A stretch of 64,000 nt of DNA from Hydrogenophaga taeniospiralis (GTDB lineage Bacteria; Pseudomonadota; Gammaproteobacteria; Burkholderiales; Burkholderiaceae_C), in NCBI RefSeq assembly GCF_020510445.1, contig NZ_JAHBAG010000001.1, positions 596,501 through 660,500 on the forward strand. Reading direction: 5' to 3'. The notes under the pieces are model-generated. The model saw nothing but the letters and a program-made list of their open reading frames with translations. It had not been told where the DNA came from and did no database searches. The first letter of the stretch is position 1, and each line of letters opens with the position of its first letter. Position numbers and translations under genes: made by a program. Below are positions 24,043 through 33,042 of the stretch, in pieces.

Positions 24043-24539
24043 TGGCCCACGCATCCGAGAAACGCACCCAGCTGCGGGGCCTGTACGTCTATCAGCGCCT
24101 GGCGATGGAGACCGCCTGCAAGAAGGTGGGCATTCCCCGCAGCACGGCCAACCGCTGGAAGCAGGAAGCCGCCGACAAGGGCGACGACTGGGACACCGTG
24201 CGGGCCGCCGTGGCCCTGGGCGACGACAACTTCAGCACGCTGAGCAAGAAGCTGCTGGAGGACTACCTGGTGCAGCACCAGGCCACCATGGACCAACTGC
24301 GCGATTCCAAGGACATGAGCGCGCGCGATCGGGCCGACACGCTGGCCTCCATGAGCGACAGCTTCAACAAGACGATGGCGAGCTTTAAACGCCTCTCGCC
24401 GGAGCTGAACAAGCAGGCGATCCAGCTCGACGTGTTGCAGCGCCTGGTGACTTTCGCCCAGGGTCGGTACCCGCAACACCTCACGGCCATGGTGGAGCTG
24501 CTGGAGCCGTTTGGCGAAGAACTCGCCAAGGTGAAGTGA
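24042..24539 (+). CDS. small terminase subunit (DUF1804 family)
   Basis: A 165-aa protein starting MAHASEKRTQLRGLYVYQRL. An N-terminal helix-turn-helix (RLAMETACKKVGIPRSTANRWKQEAADKGDDWDTVRAA) is followed by a long helical region, as in DUF1804 proteins that accompany large terminases in Mu-like phages. It recognises phage DNA and delivers it to the packaging motor. The longer frame from 24012 is rejected because 24042 abuts the previous stop. Confidence 0.82.
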   Translation: MAHASEKRTQLRGLYVYQRLAMETACKKVGIPRSTANRWKQEAADKGDDWDTVRAAVALGDDNFSTLSKKLLEDYLVQHQATMDQLRDSKDMSARDRADTLASMSDSFNKTMASFKRLSPELNKQAIQLDVLQRLVTFAQGRYPQHLTAMVELLEPFGEELAKVK

Positions 24540-24631
24540 TGGAGCCGATGGTGTTGCTCGTGGCCATGTGGCTTGTGACAGACGACGAATGGCTCATGGC
24601 GGCGTTGCTGGTCATCGCCCTGCTGATCTGA
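24539..24631 (+). CDS. 30-residue membrane microprotein between terminase genes
   Basis: ATG 24539 overlaps the small terminase stop as TGATG. The peptide MEPMVLLVAMWLVTDDEWLM continues with AALLVIALLI. It consists of two hydrophobic stretches around an acidic TDDEW turn, like a hairpin membrane peptide. It ends 2 nt before the large terminase start. It may be real, or may simply provide translational coupling; homologues are not known to me. Confidence 0.45.
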   Translation: MEPMVLLVAMWLVTDDEWLMAALLVIALLI

Positions 24632-24633
24632 CC

Positions 24634-26301
24634 ATGGCAAAGACCAGCAAAGAATTTCTCGATGGCCTGGCGGCCCTGGCCGACGGGCTGCGGCGCCAGA
24701 TTGATGCCAACCTGGACGGCTGGGACGTGTCGCCCGAGGCGATCGCCGAGCGCCGCCGCAAGGTGTTTGACCCGGTGAGCGGGTACGAGTACTGGGACCG
24801 GAACTACTTCCCGCACTACGGCAAGGCCGAGCCCAGCGCGCTGCACCTGTACCTGTACAAGCGCCTCCCGGAAATCATCAATTCGCCCACCGGCCAGCGC
24901 GATGCTCTTGCTGCGGCTCGGGGCGAGGCCAAGTCCACCAAGATCAGCATGAGCTTCGTGGCCTGGTGTGTGGTCACCGAGCAGGTCTGGTACCCGATCA
25001 TCGTGATGGACGTCTTCGAACAGGCGGCCGAGATGTTGGAGGCCATCAAGGCCGAGCTGGAGGCCAACCCGCGCATTGGCGGCGACTTTCCCGAGGTGTA
25101 TGGCCAGGGCAAGGTGTGGCGCGCAGGCGTGATCGTGACGCGCAACGGCCGCAAGATCGAAGCGTTCGGATCTGCCAAGAAGCTTCGCGGCCGCCGCCAC
25201 GGCGCGCACCGGCCCGACCTGGCGATCATGGACGACATCGAGAACGATGAGAACGTCGCCACCCCTGCCCAGCGAGACAAGCTGCAGAAGTTCGTCACCG
25301 CCAGCGTGCTGAACCTCGGGCCGCCCGATGACAGCATGCACGCGATCCTGGTGGGCACGGTGATGCACTACGACTCGGTGCTGGCCCGCTTCCTGAAAAA
25401 CCCGCTGTGGAACCGCAAGGTGCTCAAGGCCATCATCCAGTGGCCCGAGCGGATGGACCTGTGGGAACAGTTCGAAGAGCTGCTACTCAACGCCGACACG
25501 CCCCAGGAGGGCGAGGCCGCAGCCATGGCCCTGTACCGTGAGCAGCAGGCGGATATGGACCGCGGCGCGGTGGTGAGCTGGCCCGCGCTGCGGCCGATCC
25601 ACAAGCTGATGATCCGCCGGGCCCGAGAGGGCCACGCGGCCTTCGACAGCGAGCAGCAGAACGACCCGGTGGCGGGCGAGGACGCCCCGTTCAACGCCAG
25701 CATCCGCTTCTGGGTGAACCGGCTGGCCGAGTGGGTGTTCTACGGCGCGGCTGACCCCAGCTTGGGCAAGGCGGGCAACAGCCGCGACCCCAGCGCGCTT
25801 GGTGTTGGGGGCTACAACCGCGAGACCGGCATCCTGGACGTGGTGGAAGCCAAGATCAAGAAGCGCACGCCCGACCGGATCATCAGCGACATCATCGAGC
25901 TGCAGCGGGAGTACTGCTGCATCGTCTGGGGCGTCGAATCGGTCCAGTTCCAGGAGTTCCTGCGCACCGAGCTGGTCAAGCGCAGCGCGCAGCTGGGCGT
26001 GCCAGTACCGGCGCGGGCGCTGCTGCCGATCAGCGACAAGCTGCTGCGCATCGAAAGCCTGCAGCCGCACATGCACAACGGCCTGATCCGGCTGCACAGC
26101 AGCCAGACCACCCTGATCGACCAGTTCCGCCACTTCCCCAAAGCCGACCACGACGACGGCCCCGACATGATCGTGATGCTGTGGATGCTGGCCGTGACGG
26201 GCGGCGTGGCGGCAGCGGCCCAGGGTGGCAATACCAGTTCGCAACAGTCCGCCCGGGCGCGCTACGGCCACACGGCCCAGCGCATGTTCCGGCGCGGGTA
26301 A
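24634..26301 (+). CDS. large terminase subunit
   Basis: A 555-aa ATPase/nuclease that pumps DNA into the prohead. Start MAKTSKEFLDGLAALADG. An atypical Walker A lies in AAARGEAKST, with Walker B LAIMDDIEND. The C-terminal RNase-H-like nuclease has acidic residues in GAADPSLGK and the segment ending HFPKADHDDGPDMIVMLWML. Organisation and length fit the Mu-like gp28 terminase family. It is followed by portal and MuF genes, as expected. Confidence 0.9.
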   Translation: MAKTSKEFLDGLAALADGLRRQIDANLDGWDVSPEAIAERRRKVFDPVSGYEYWDRNYFPHYGKAEPSALHLYLYKRLPEIINSPTGQRDALAAARGEAKSTKISMSFVAWCVVTEQVWYPIIVMDVFEQAAEMLEAIKAELEANPRIGGDFPEVYGQGKVWRAGVIVTRNGRKIEAFGSAKKLRGRRHGAHRPDLAIMDDIENDENVATPAQRDKLQKFVTASVLNLGPPDDSMHAILVGTVMHYDSVLARFLKNPLWNRKVLKAIIQWPERMDLWEQFEELLLNADTPQEGEAAAMALYREQQADMDRGAVVSWPALRPIHKLMIRRAREGHAAFDSEQQNDPVAGEDAPFNASIRFWVNRLAEWVFYGAADPSLGKAGNSRDPSALGVGGYNRETGILDVVEAKIKKRTPDRIISDIIELQREYCCIVWGVESVQFQEFLRTELVKRSAQLGVPVPARALLPISDKLLRIESLQPHMHNGLIRLHSSQTTLIDQFRHFPKADHDDGPDMIVMLWMLAVTGGVAAAAQGGNTSSQQSARARYGHTAQRMFRRG

Positions 26302-26314
26302 CCGGAGACCAGCC

Positions 26315-26494
26315 ATGACCGACGAAAAAATAACCCTCTTGATCATCCGAGGCGAACTCGCGAGCCTGCCAGAAGCCGACCGCAAGGGTATTGAGCTGGC
26401 GGCGCAGAAGCTGCGCGAGGTGGTCGCCACCCACAACGACCATGGCTGCATGGCGCTCGCCCTGGTGGCGGCCGAACTGGCCGCAGAGGACTGA
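26315..26494 (+). CDS. small phage protein between terminase and portal
   Basis: A 59-aa acidic helical protein starting MTDEKITLLIIRGELASLPE, with GGAG upstream of ATG 26315. It is not recognised. Its place within the packaging operon suggests a structural or packaging accessory role. Confidence 0.6.
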   Translation: MTDEKITLLIIRGELASLPEADRKGIELAAQKLREVVATHNDHGCMALALVAAELAAED

Positions 26495-26498
26495 CACC

Positions 26499-28034
26499 AT
26501 GGGATTTTTTGACCGAATGCTTGAAGCGGTGGGCCTCTTGCCCGCAGCCGCCCCAACACCGACACCCATGCGTGAGGCCGCCTCGGCCCAAGGCTCGGAT
26601 GAACCAGGATGGCGCCGCTTGAGTGGCGATGGCTTGAGCAGCCAGAATGAGCGCGACCTGTCGCCCATGGCCCAGGACCGCATGCAGAAGGTGGCGGAAT
26701 ATCTCTGGCAGAGCAACCTGCTCGCCAACCGCCTAGTGGAGCTGCCCCTGGCCTACCTGCTGGCGGAGGGCGTGACACTGCAGTGCAAGGATGAAGATCA
26801 TCAAAAGCTGATCAACGCTTTCTGGTCGGACCCCATCAACAACTGGCCTTTAAAACTCACCCCCAGGGTGCGTGCCCTGGGCCTGCTGGGCGAGCAGTGC
26901 TACATCGCCAACGTGCGAGATGGCGATGGCTTCGTGCGCCTGGGCTACCTGGACCCGCGCCAGATCGCCACGGTGGTGACCGACCCGGACAACCCCGAGC
27001 AGCCCATTGGCGTGGTGACCAAGCGCGACAACCGGGGCAAGCAGCACAAGTACCGCGTGGTGGTGCTGGGCGAAGACGGCGACCTGTTCAGCGCCAACAC
27101 CGCCCGCATCCGCGCGGAGGACTTCGCGGACGGTGAGTGCCTGCTGTACCAGCTCAACAAGTTTCCGAACGGTAGCCGCGGCCGCAGCGACCTGCTGGGG
27201 CAGATCGACTGGCTGGACGCCTATGACGAGTTCTTGTTCAACGAACTGGACCGCATTGGCTACCTGCGCTCATTCGTGTGGGACGTGACGCTGACCGGTG
27301 CCGACCCTGAGGCGGTCAAGAAATACGAAAAAGAGTTCACCCCACCAGCGCCCAACAGCACCTTCGTGCACAACGACTCGGTGAAGTTGGAGCCCATGGC
27401 CCCCACCCTGCAGGCGGCCGACACCAGCGAGAGCGCCAGGCTGCTGCGCAACCACGTGCTGGGGGGCAGCACCACGCCCGAGCATTGGTTCGGCGGGGGC
27501 GGCGACGTGAACCGCGCCGCCGCATCGGAAATGGGCGAGCCCACCTTCAAAATCTACACCGGGCGGCAGAACTTCCTCAAGCTGGCGCTGGAGGAGATCG
27601 GGCGCTTTGTGCTGTGGAAGGCCGCCCAGGCCAGCGGAGAGAAGCCCGACTGGGCGGATGACAGGTGGCAGGTGACGGCGGTGTTCCCCGAGCTGGTGAA
27701 CCGCGATGTGACCAAGTTTGCAGCGGCCATGGTCTCGGTGGTCACGGCCGTGGTCCAGATGATCGACGCCGGGCTGCTGACCGAAGAGACGGCCTTGAAG
27801 CTGGTGGCCGACGTGGCGCAGCGCTTCGGCCAGGACTTCGACGCCAAGACGGAGCTGGAGGCGGCGCGCAAGGAGCACGCCGATCGCAAGGCCAAGCGCC
27901 AGGCCGATGACAACTTCAACTTCTCGGCGGACGAACGTGAAGCTTTGCGGGCGGGCCGGGCTGGAACCCTTCCTGGAACATCTGGCACCCAAAATGTTCC
28001 AGCAGGGGGTGATGCCTCCGCAGAAGCACAGTGA
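26499..28034 (+). CDS. portal protein (DUF935/Mu gp29-like)
   Basis: A 511-aa protein from ATG 26499 (MGFFDRMLEAVGLLPAAAPT). It shows portal features: MAQDRMQKVAEYLWQSNLLANRLVELP near the start, ECLLYQLNKFPNGSRGRSDLLGQIDWLDAYDEFLF, an RSFVWDVTLTG segment and a helical C-terminus. It forms the dodecameric ring through which DNA enters and leaves the head. Its stop overlaps the MuF start as GTGA. Confidence 0.87.
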   Translation: MGFFDRMLEAVGLLPAAAPTPTPMREAASAQGSDEPGWRRLSGDGLSSQNERDLSPMAQDRMQKVAEYLWQSNLLANRLVELPLAYLLAEGVTLQCKDEDHQKLINAFWSDPINNWPLKLTPRVRALGLLGEQCYIANVRDGDGFVRLGYLDPRQIATVVTDPDNPEQPIGVVTKRDNRGKQHKYRVVVLGEDGDLFSANTARIRAEDFADGECLLYQLNKFPNGSRGRSDLLGQIDWLDAYDEFLFNELDRIGYLRSFVWDVTLTGADPEAVKKYEKEFTPPAPNSTFVHNDSVKLEPMAPTLQAADTSESARLLRNHVLGGSTTPEHWFGGGGDVNRAAASEMGEPTFKIYTGRQNFLKLALEEIGRFVLWKAAQASGEKPDWADDRWQVTAVFPELVNRDVTKFAAAMVSVVTAVVQMIDAGLLTEETALKLVADVAQRFGQDFDAKTELEAARKEHADRKAKRQADDNFNFSADEREALRAGRAGTLPGTSGTQNVPAGGDASAEAQ

Positions 28035-28966
28035 CGGCGGAACAGAAGTCCTTCGAGGCCGCGATCAAGGAGCGCCTGACCGAGCGCGCCAGGTTGCTGC
28101 TGGGCACCGACCAGCGCACGCTGGCGCTGCTACGCGAAGCCCTTGCGCAGATCCTCCAACAGCTGATGGCCCAGCCGGCTGACTGGAAGTTGTGGCAGCT
28201 CACCCGGCTGCGTGGGCAGCTGGAGACGGTGCTCACGGCCACAGGCAACCAGGTGGGCGCCGCTGCAAGTCTGGCGCTGCGCGACGCCTGGCAGCTGGGC
28301 GAGGACTTCGTGGACAAGCCATTGGCTGTGGCCGGCTTCAATGTCGAGATGCGCCTGCAGGCTCTGGATGCCCGTGTGCTGGCGGCCATGCGAACCTTCT
28401 CTGTGGATCGTATGAAGGACGTGACAGAAGTGGCGGCGGGCAAGATCGCGCAGCAACTGGGCCTGGTGACCATCGGTGGCAAAACGCCCTTTGAAGCGAT
28501 CAAGTCGGTTGAGGCCATCCTGGGGGAGGAGTCTGCCAAGCGCGCCACCACCATCGTGCACACCGAAGTGAGCCGGGCCTTTGCGGTGGCCGGCAATGAG
28601 CGCCTGGCGCAGGCTGCGCCTCTGGTGCCCGGCCTTGGCAAGCAGTGGCGGCGCAGCGGCAAGATCCACAGCAGGTGGAACCATGACTTGATGGATGGCC
28701 AGGTAGTGGACGCCGGCAAGGCCTTCAAGGTGCCGAATCCTGGCGGCGGCTTTGACATGATGCAGTGCCCCCACGACCCGGCCGCGCCGGTGGGCCAGGT
28801 GATCAACTGCGGGTGCATTTCGATTCCGTGGATGGCCGGCTGGAAGGTATCGACCCCGGGGGCCAAGCCGTTCACCGAACGCGAGCTGAAGCTGGACGGC
28901 CGCAAAGCGGCTCTCGACCAGGCGGCAAAACAGGCCGGCAGGCGGCGCGAAGGACCAGCCCGCTAG
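28031..28966 (+). CDS. MuF-like head morphogenesis protein
   Basis: A 311-aa protein from a GTG overlapping the portal stop. The C-terminal half has the MuF signature: TTIVHTEVSRAFAVAGNERL, QWRRSGKIHSRWNHDLMDGQVVD and VGQVINCGCISIP. It is a minor capsid protein at the portal and may be ejected with DNA. The following stretch 28967-29142 has no gene and holds three TTTAAA hexamers within 80 bp. Confidence 0.88.
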   Translation: MTAEQKSFEAAIKERLTERARLLLGTDQRTLALLREALAQILQQLMAQPADWKLWQLTRLRGQLETVLTATGNQVGAAASLALRDAWQLGEDFVDKPLAVAGFNVEMRLQALDARVLAAMRTFSVDRMKDVTEVAAGKIAQQLGLVTIGGKTPFEAIKSVEAILGEESAKRATTIVHTEVSRAFAVAGNERLAQAAPLVPGLGKQWRRSGKIHSRWNHDLMDGQVVDAGKAFKVPNPGGGFDMMQCPHDPAAPVGQVINCGCISIPWMAGWKVSTPGAKPFTERELKLDGRKAALDQAAKQAGRRREGPAR

Positions 28967-29142
28967 GAGCGTTTAAAACCCTTCGATGCGGTAACCCCTT
29001 GGAAATTTCCGCCGCATGGCCTTGGCGGGCGATTTAAAAGGGGTTTAAACGTACTGACAACATTGAGGAGGTCTTGGGTTTGGGCTTGCAATGCAATGCC
29101 TGGCCAAGAACAATGGCGCTCACCATCAACTTGAGGCCGTCA

Positions 29143-29448
29143 ATGAAAACCCAAACCGTCGACAAACTGCGCGACATCATCCACACGGAAGTGCCATCGC
29201 CGCACCTTCAAATGCTCCACAAAGATGCCTTTGCCCTCGGCTGCTACCTGCACCTGCAGGGGCAGAAGGTGGCAGGTCGCAAGATGTGTAGCGAAGTTCT
29301 GGCGGCACTGGGCTATGACAGGCGGAAAGCCTATTTCATGGATCTGCTTGACGGCCTGCAGGGCAACGAGGTTGCTTATGCTGATGGCATTTGGGCGCAC
29401 AGCGAGATCAACGAGTTGTTCAACCCACACGTCCACCGAGCTGCGTGA
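29143..29448 (+). CDS. hypothetical phage protein before terminator copy 2
   Basis: A 101-aa protein. I choose ATG 29143 (MKTQTVDKLRDIIHTEVPSP) because GAGG lies six bases upstream. A TTG at 29080 with AGGAGG eight bases before it, or an ATG at 29113, would extend it. The protein is mostly helical (KDAFALGCYLHLQGQKVAGRKMCSEVLAALGYDRRKAYFMDLLDGL). No family is recognised. Flanking AT-rich DNA and its own terminator suggest a separately transcribed accessory gene. Confidence 0.55.
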   Translation: MKTQTVDKLRDIIHTEVPSPHLQMLHKDAFALGCYLHLQGQKVAGRKMCSEVLAALGYDRRKAYFMDLLDGLQGNEVAYADGIWAHSEINELFNPHVHRAA

Positions 29449-29479
29449 TAGCCTAGAAGCCGCTTTTCTGCATCACCCG

Positions 29480-29507
29480 GGCCGACTCATGTCGGCCTTA
29501 GTTTTTT
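29480..29507 (+). terminator. rho-independent terminator, copy 2 of 3
   Basis: GGCCGAC (29480-29486), loop TCAT, GTCGGCC (29491-29497), then TTAGTTTTTTG, the best U-tract of the three copies. It separates the accessory gene from the capsid operon. Confidence 0.85.
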
Positions 29508-29578
29508 GTGCCACCAACGGCACAGTCCGCTCCATCGCAACCGCTGCGACCCGCAGCTCATCCACGATGGAGTGATTG

Positions 29579-29821
29579 ATGTCCGACGACAAAACCAAGA
29601 CCGAAGGCAAGCAGCTCACCGCCGCCGAAGCCGCCAAGCGCGTGAAGCGCACCGTCATCGAAATGGTGGACGGCAAAAACGAGGCCGGCAAGGCCGTCAA
29701 GGTGCCTCGCGCCAAAAAGGTGGCTGTCGAGGCTTCCGAGGTGTTGTCCTTCAAGGACCACGGCACCCACGTGGTCGTCGTGACCAAGGACGGCCAGAAG
29801 CTCACCGACGCGGACGAGTAA
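29579..29821 (+). CDS. small phage protein upstream of capsid
   Basis: An 80-aa lysine-rich protein starting MSDDKTKTEGKQLTAAEAAK. Its C-terminal half (VLSFKDHGTHVVVVTKDGQKL) has a beta-hairpin look. It sits 7 bp before the capsid polyprotein. It may be a head accessory or decoration protein; this is an inference from position. Confidence 0.6.
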   Translation: MSDDKTKTEGKQLTAAEAAKRVKRTVIEMVDGKNEAGKAVKVPRAKKVAVEASEVLSFKDHGTHVVVVTKDGQKLTDADE

Positions 29822-29828
29822 GCCCACC

Positions 29829-32201
29829 ATGAATTGGGCTCAACTCATTGCGACGCTGGCGGCCTGTGGTGGCTTGCGCACACCAGGCGCCGTGGAGACG
29901 GCTTTGCGTGAAGCGGCCGCCGCGCCCGAGCGGGACTTCCGCCAACTGATCGACATGGTTCGTGGCGCCATTGGCGCTGCAGTCTACCCGTCCAAGCCGG
30001 TCGGCGAGCGCTGGATCTCGCTGGAGGCGATCTACTCGGACCGCGCCATCGTCGAGCTGGGTGGGCGCAAGTACCAGTACGGCTACACCGTGACGGCCAC
30101 GCCTTCGGGCGACCAGGTCACCCTGGCGGCGCCGGTCGAGGTCATCGAGACCTACGTGCCGACCGTGCCGGCCGACAAGACGGTGGTGCGCGAGGCCCTG
30201 GACGCTTCATTCCGCGAAGCGCAGGACGGCTCCATTGAAGTGACGCTGATTCGCGCCGGCCGCAGCGGCAACCGCAACTACTACCCCGACGCCACGCTGC
30301 GCGAGGCGGCACCCATGTTCGAGGGCGTGCGCGTGTTCGCCAAGTCCGACAGCGAGCACATCGCGGGCAAGGGCAAGGATGTGCGCAACCTGATCGGTGG
30401 CATCTACAGCGTGCGCTTTGTCGAAGGCAAGACGCCCGACACCGGCACCCTGGTGGGCACGTTCAAGGCTCTGGACCCGACCGACACGGCGGTTACCAAG
30501 ATGACCGAGGCGGTCAAGCGGGGCATGCAGAGCCTGCTGGGCCTGTCCATCGACGCCGATGCCCGCACCAAGCAACGCAAGGCCGGGGCCGAAACCCTGC
30601 GCGAAGCCGTGAAGTTCACGAAGGTGCACTCCGTTGACCTGATTGTCGAACCGGGCGCTGGCGGCGGCCTGGATCGCCTGACCGAAGCCGCCGCCGACAA
30701 AACCACCACAACCGAAGGAACCGAAATGCCTCTCTGGAAGCAACGCATGTTGGAGGCCATAAAGGCCAAGGACCCCGCCAAACACGCCACCATCGACGCC
30801 GAGAAGATCGGGGACGATGAACTGGTGAACCTGCACGAAGCCGTGTGCGGCTCGCTGGTGCCCCCGGCAGGCCAGCAGCGCATGACCGAAGCCCAGGGCG
30901 ACGATGCCCCCGTGACCCGCGCCGACCTGCAGGTGTTCACCCTGCGCGGTGCCGCCCGCGAGCGCATCGCCAGTGCCAAGCTGCCCCAGGCGGCCAAGGA
31001 GCGCCTGCAGGCGCAGATCGCCGCGGCCGGCGCCGACCGTCTGACCGAGGCGGCCGTGGGCGACCTGATCAAGGCCGAGGGCGACTACATCGCCCGCATG
31101 ACCGAGAGCGGTTCCGTGCGTGTGCCGGTGTTCGGCGATGGCGCGATCACCGTGGGCGACCGCAGCCTGACCATGCGCGACATGCTGGACGCCTTCTGGG
31201 ACCCGAAGCACAAGGACCATGGTCGGGTGCAGTCGTTCAAGGAGTGCTACATCGAGATGACCGGTGACCGCCTGGTGACCGGCCGCTTGCGCGAGTGCGA
31301 CCAGTCTCGCATGGTCGAATCGCTGGGCAGCTCATCCCTGGCCGAAGTGCTGGGCGACAGCGTGACCCGGCGCATGCTGGCCGAGTACCGCGCAGCCGTG
31401 GACTTCGACGGCTGGCGCCAGCTGGTCAACGTGGTGCCGGTGAACGACTTCCGCATGCAGCACCGCACGCGCTGGGGTGGCTATGGCGACTTGCCCACCG
31501 TGGCCGAGGGTGCCGACTACCTGCCGCTCACCAGCCCTGGTGATGAAGAGGCAACCTACAAGGCGGGCAAGAAGGGCGGCACGGAAGACATCACGCTGGA
31601 GATGGTCAAGAACGACGACGTGGGCGTGATCCGTCGCATCCCAACGAAGCTGTCGCGCGCTGCCAAGCGCACGCTGGCGAAGTTCGTGTTCGACTTCCTG
31701 CGCGCCAACCCGGTGATCTACGACACGAAGGCGCTGTTCCATGTGGACCACGCCAACCTGTTCACGGCAGCTCTGTCCAAGGCCGAGCTGGCAGTCCACC
31801 GCCTGGCGATGCTCAAGCAGACCGAGCTGACCAGCGACGACCGCATCGGTATCGCGCCGTCCCGCCTTGTGGTGCCTGCCGACCAGCAGGAAGCTGCGGT
31901 CGACCTGTTCAAGCTGTCCACCAACAACGAGAAGACGTTCATCCAGTCGCTGACCATGAACATCATCCCGGTGTGGTACTGGACCGATGCCAATGACTGG
32001 TGCACGGCCGCCGACCCGGCCGACATCCCCGGCATCGAGATGGGCTTCATGGACGGCAAGGAAGAGCCGGAGCTGTTCGTGCAGGACACGCCCAACGTGG
32101 GCTCGATGTTCGCAGCCGACAAGCTGACTTACAAGATTCGCCACATCTACGGCGGCGCGGTGACCGACTACCGCGCCTTCACCAAGGCCGTGGTGGCCTG
32201 A
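29829..32201 (+). CDS. prohead protease-scaffold-major capsid fusion (gpT-like C-terminus)
   Basis: A 790-aa polyprotein. Residues about 130-285 resemble a phage prohead protease (EVTLIRAGRSGNRNYYPDAT, VRVFAKSDSEHI, LVGTFKALDPTD, GLSIDADARTK). Residues about 290-440 are a charged helical scaffold-like region. Residues about 440-790 match Mu gpT-type major head subunits (LTMRDMLDAFWDPKHK, RWGGYGDLPTVAEGADY, MGFMDGKEEPELFVQDTPNVGSMFAADKLTYKIRHIYGG). A single intact frame joins domains that are separate genes in Mu. Self-cleavage would release mature capsid. Confidence 0.85.
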   Translation: MNWAQLIATLAACGGLRTPGAVETALREAAAAPERDFRQLIDMVRGAIGAAVYPSKPVGERWISLEAIYSDRAIVELGGRKYQYGYTVTATPSGDQVTLAAPVEVIETYVPTVPADKTVVREALDASFREAQDGSIEVTLIRAGRSGNRNYYPDATLREAAPMFEGVRVFAKSDSEHIAGKGKDVRNLIGGIYSVRFVEGKTPDTGTLVGTFKALDPTDTAVTKMTEAVKRGMQSLLGLSIDADARTKQRKAGAETLREAVKFTKVHSVDLIVEPGAGGGLDRLTEAAADKTTTTEGTEMPLWKQRMLEAIKAKDPAKHATIDAEKIGDDELVNLHEAVCGSLVPPAGQQRMTEAQGDDAPVTRADLQVFTLRGAARERIASAKLPQAAKERLQAQIAAAGADRLTEAAVGDLIKAEGDYIARMTESGSVRVPVFGDGAITVGDRSLTMRDMLDAFWDPKHKDHGRVQSFKECYIEMTGDRLVTGRLRECDQSRMVESLGSSSLAEVLGDSVTRRMLAEYRAAVDFDGWRQLVNVVPVNDFRMQHRTRWGGYGDLPTVAEGADYLPLTSPGDEEATYKAGKKGGTEDITLEMVKNDDVGVIRRIPTKLSRAAKRTLAKFVFDFLRANPVIYDTKALFHVDHANLFTAALSKAELAVHRLAMLKQTELTSDDRIGIAPSRLVVPADQQEAAVDLFKLSTNNEKTFIQSLTMNIIPVWYWTDANDWCTAADPADIPGIEMGFMDGKEEPELFVQDTPNVGSMFAADKLTYKIRHIYGGAVTDYRAFTKAVVA

Positions 32202-32204
32202 TTC

Positions 32205-32347
32205 GGATACCACCCCAGCGAGGCCGCTGATCCACGCCGGTTGTTGGCCACTGGCGTGGGGAGGTTCGAGACCAACTTTGCCCCCCAACCTTCTCCGGCT
32301 TGAATAAGGGGTGAGCGGTGTAGGTAGAAGCCGGAACTAATTTTTTA
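32205..32347 (+). ncRNA. structured RNA 3' of the capsid gene, Mu-gpT downstream-element type
   Basis: There is no gene in 32202-32358. The RNA can fold into CCACGCC (32232) with GGCGTGG (32253); GGAGGTT (32260) with AACCTTCTCC (32287); and CCGGCTT (32295) with AAGCCGG (32328), followed by a U-run at 32341. A conserved RNA motif called the Mu-like gpT downstream element has been described at exactly this position in Mu-like phages. I assign it by location and stems, not by a covariance search. The last hairpin could also end capsid transcription. Confidence 0.6.
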
Positions 32348-32358
32348 AGCAACCACCC

Positions 32359-33042
32359 ATGGCCCTGGCCGACTTCCAAGCTCTCATAGGTGACCTCGCC
32401 CGCGACCAGGGTGAGGTGCTCAGTGCAGATACGCGTGCCCGCGCGCTGGAAGCGGCTCGCCTGCAGTACAGCGCGGACCGCCCTCGCTTGATGGTGGACG
32501 ACGTAACCTGGCAGGCCGATGCGCTGGCGCCCGTGCCAACCGGCTGGACAGAGAGCGCCTGGATCAAGGCGGCTGAGTACCCCATTGGCAGCGACCCGCT
32601 GTCTCTGATCGACGTCACGGCCCATCTGTCTCCAGGCGGCTGGCAGCTCATGGCAGCGCAATACGTGCCCGTGGGCGCCCAGGTGCGCGTGACGTTCATG
32701 GCCGAGCACGAGCTGTCGGCCACGGCAGACACGGTGCCGGTGATGCACCGCCTGGCGGTGGCGCAGTATGCGGCGCACCTGCTGTGCCACCAGCTGGCCA
32801 CCTACTACAGCGCGCAGCGCGAGACCATGCTGGGCTCAGACGCCAGCATGACCGAGACGCGTGCGCGCGAGTTCGCAGCACGTTCCAAGGAGCTGCGCTC
32901 GGCCTATTACGTGGGCATTGGCCTGACAGACCCCTTCAAGGCCACGGGCAGCGCCAGCGCGCCAGGCTCTGCGGCCGCAGGCGTGGTGAGCTGGCCCAGC
33001 CGCAACCCGCGCCACCGCCTGGTGCAGCGAGGTGGGCTGTGA
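32359..33042 (+). CDS. head-tail connector-type protein
   Basis: A 227-aa protein starting MALADFQALIGDLARDQGEV. The C-terminal half is helical (VPVMHRLAVAQYAAHLLCHQLATYYSAQRE). The position, first gene after the major capsid and followed by HK97 gp10-like and tail-completion-like genes, suggests a head-completion adaptor. There is no residue-level match I can name. A GTGA overlap links it to the next gene. Confidence 0.6.
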   Translation: MALADFQALIGDLARDQGEVLSADTRARALEAARLQYSADRPRLMVDDVTWQADALAPVPTGWTESAWIKAAEYPIGSDPLSLIDVTAHLSPGGWQLMAAQYVPVGAQVRVTFMAEHELSATADTVPVMHRLAVAQYAAHLLCHQLATYYSAQRETMLGSDASMTETRAREFAARSKELRSAYYVGIGLTDPFKATGSASAPGSAAAGVVSWPSRNPRHRLVQRGGL

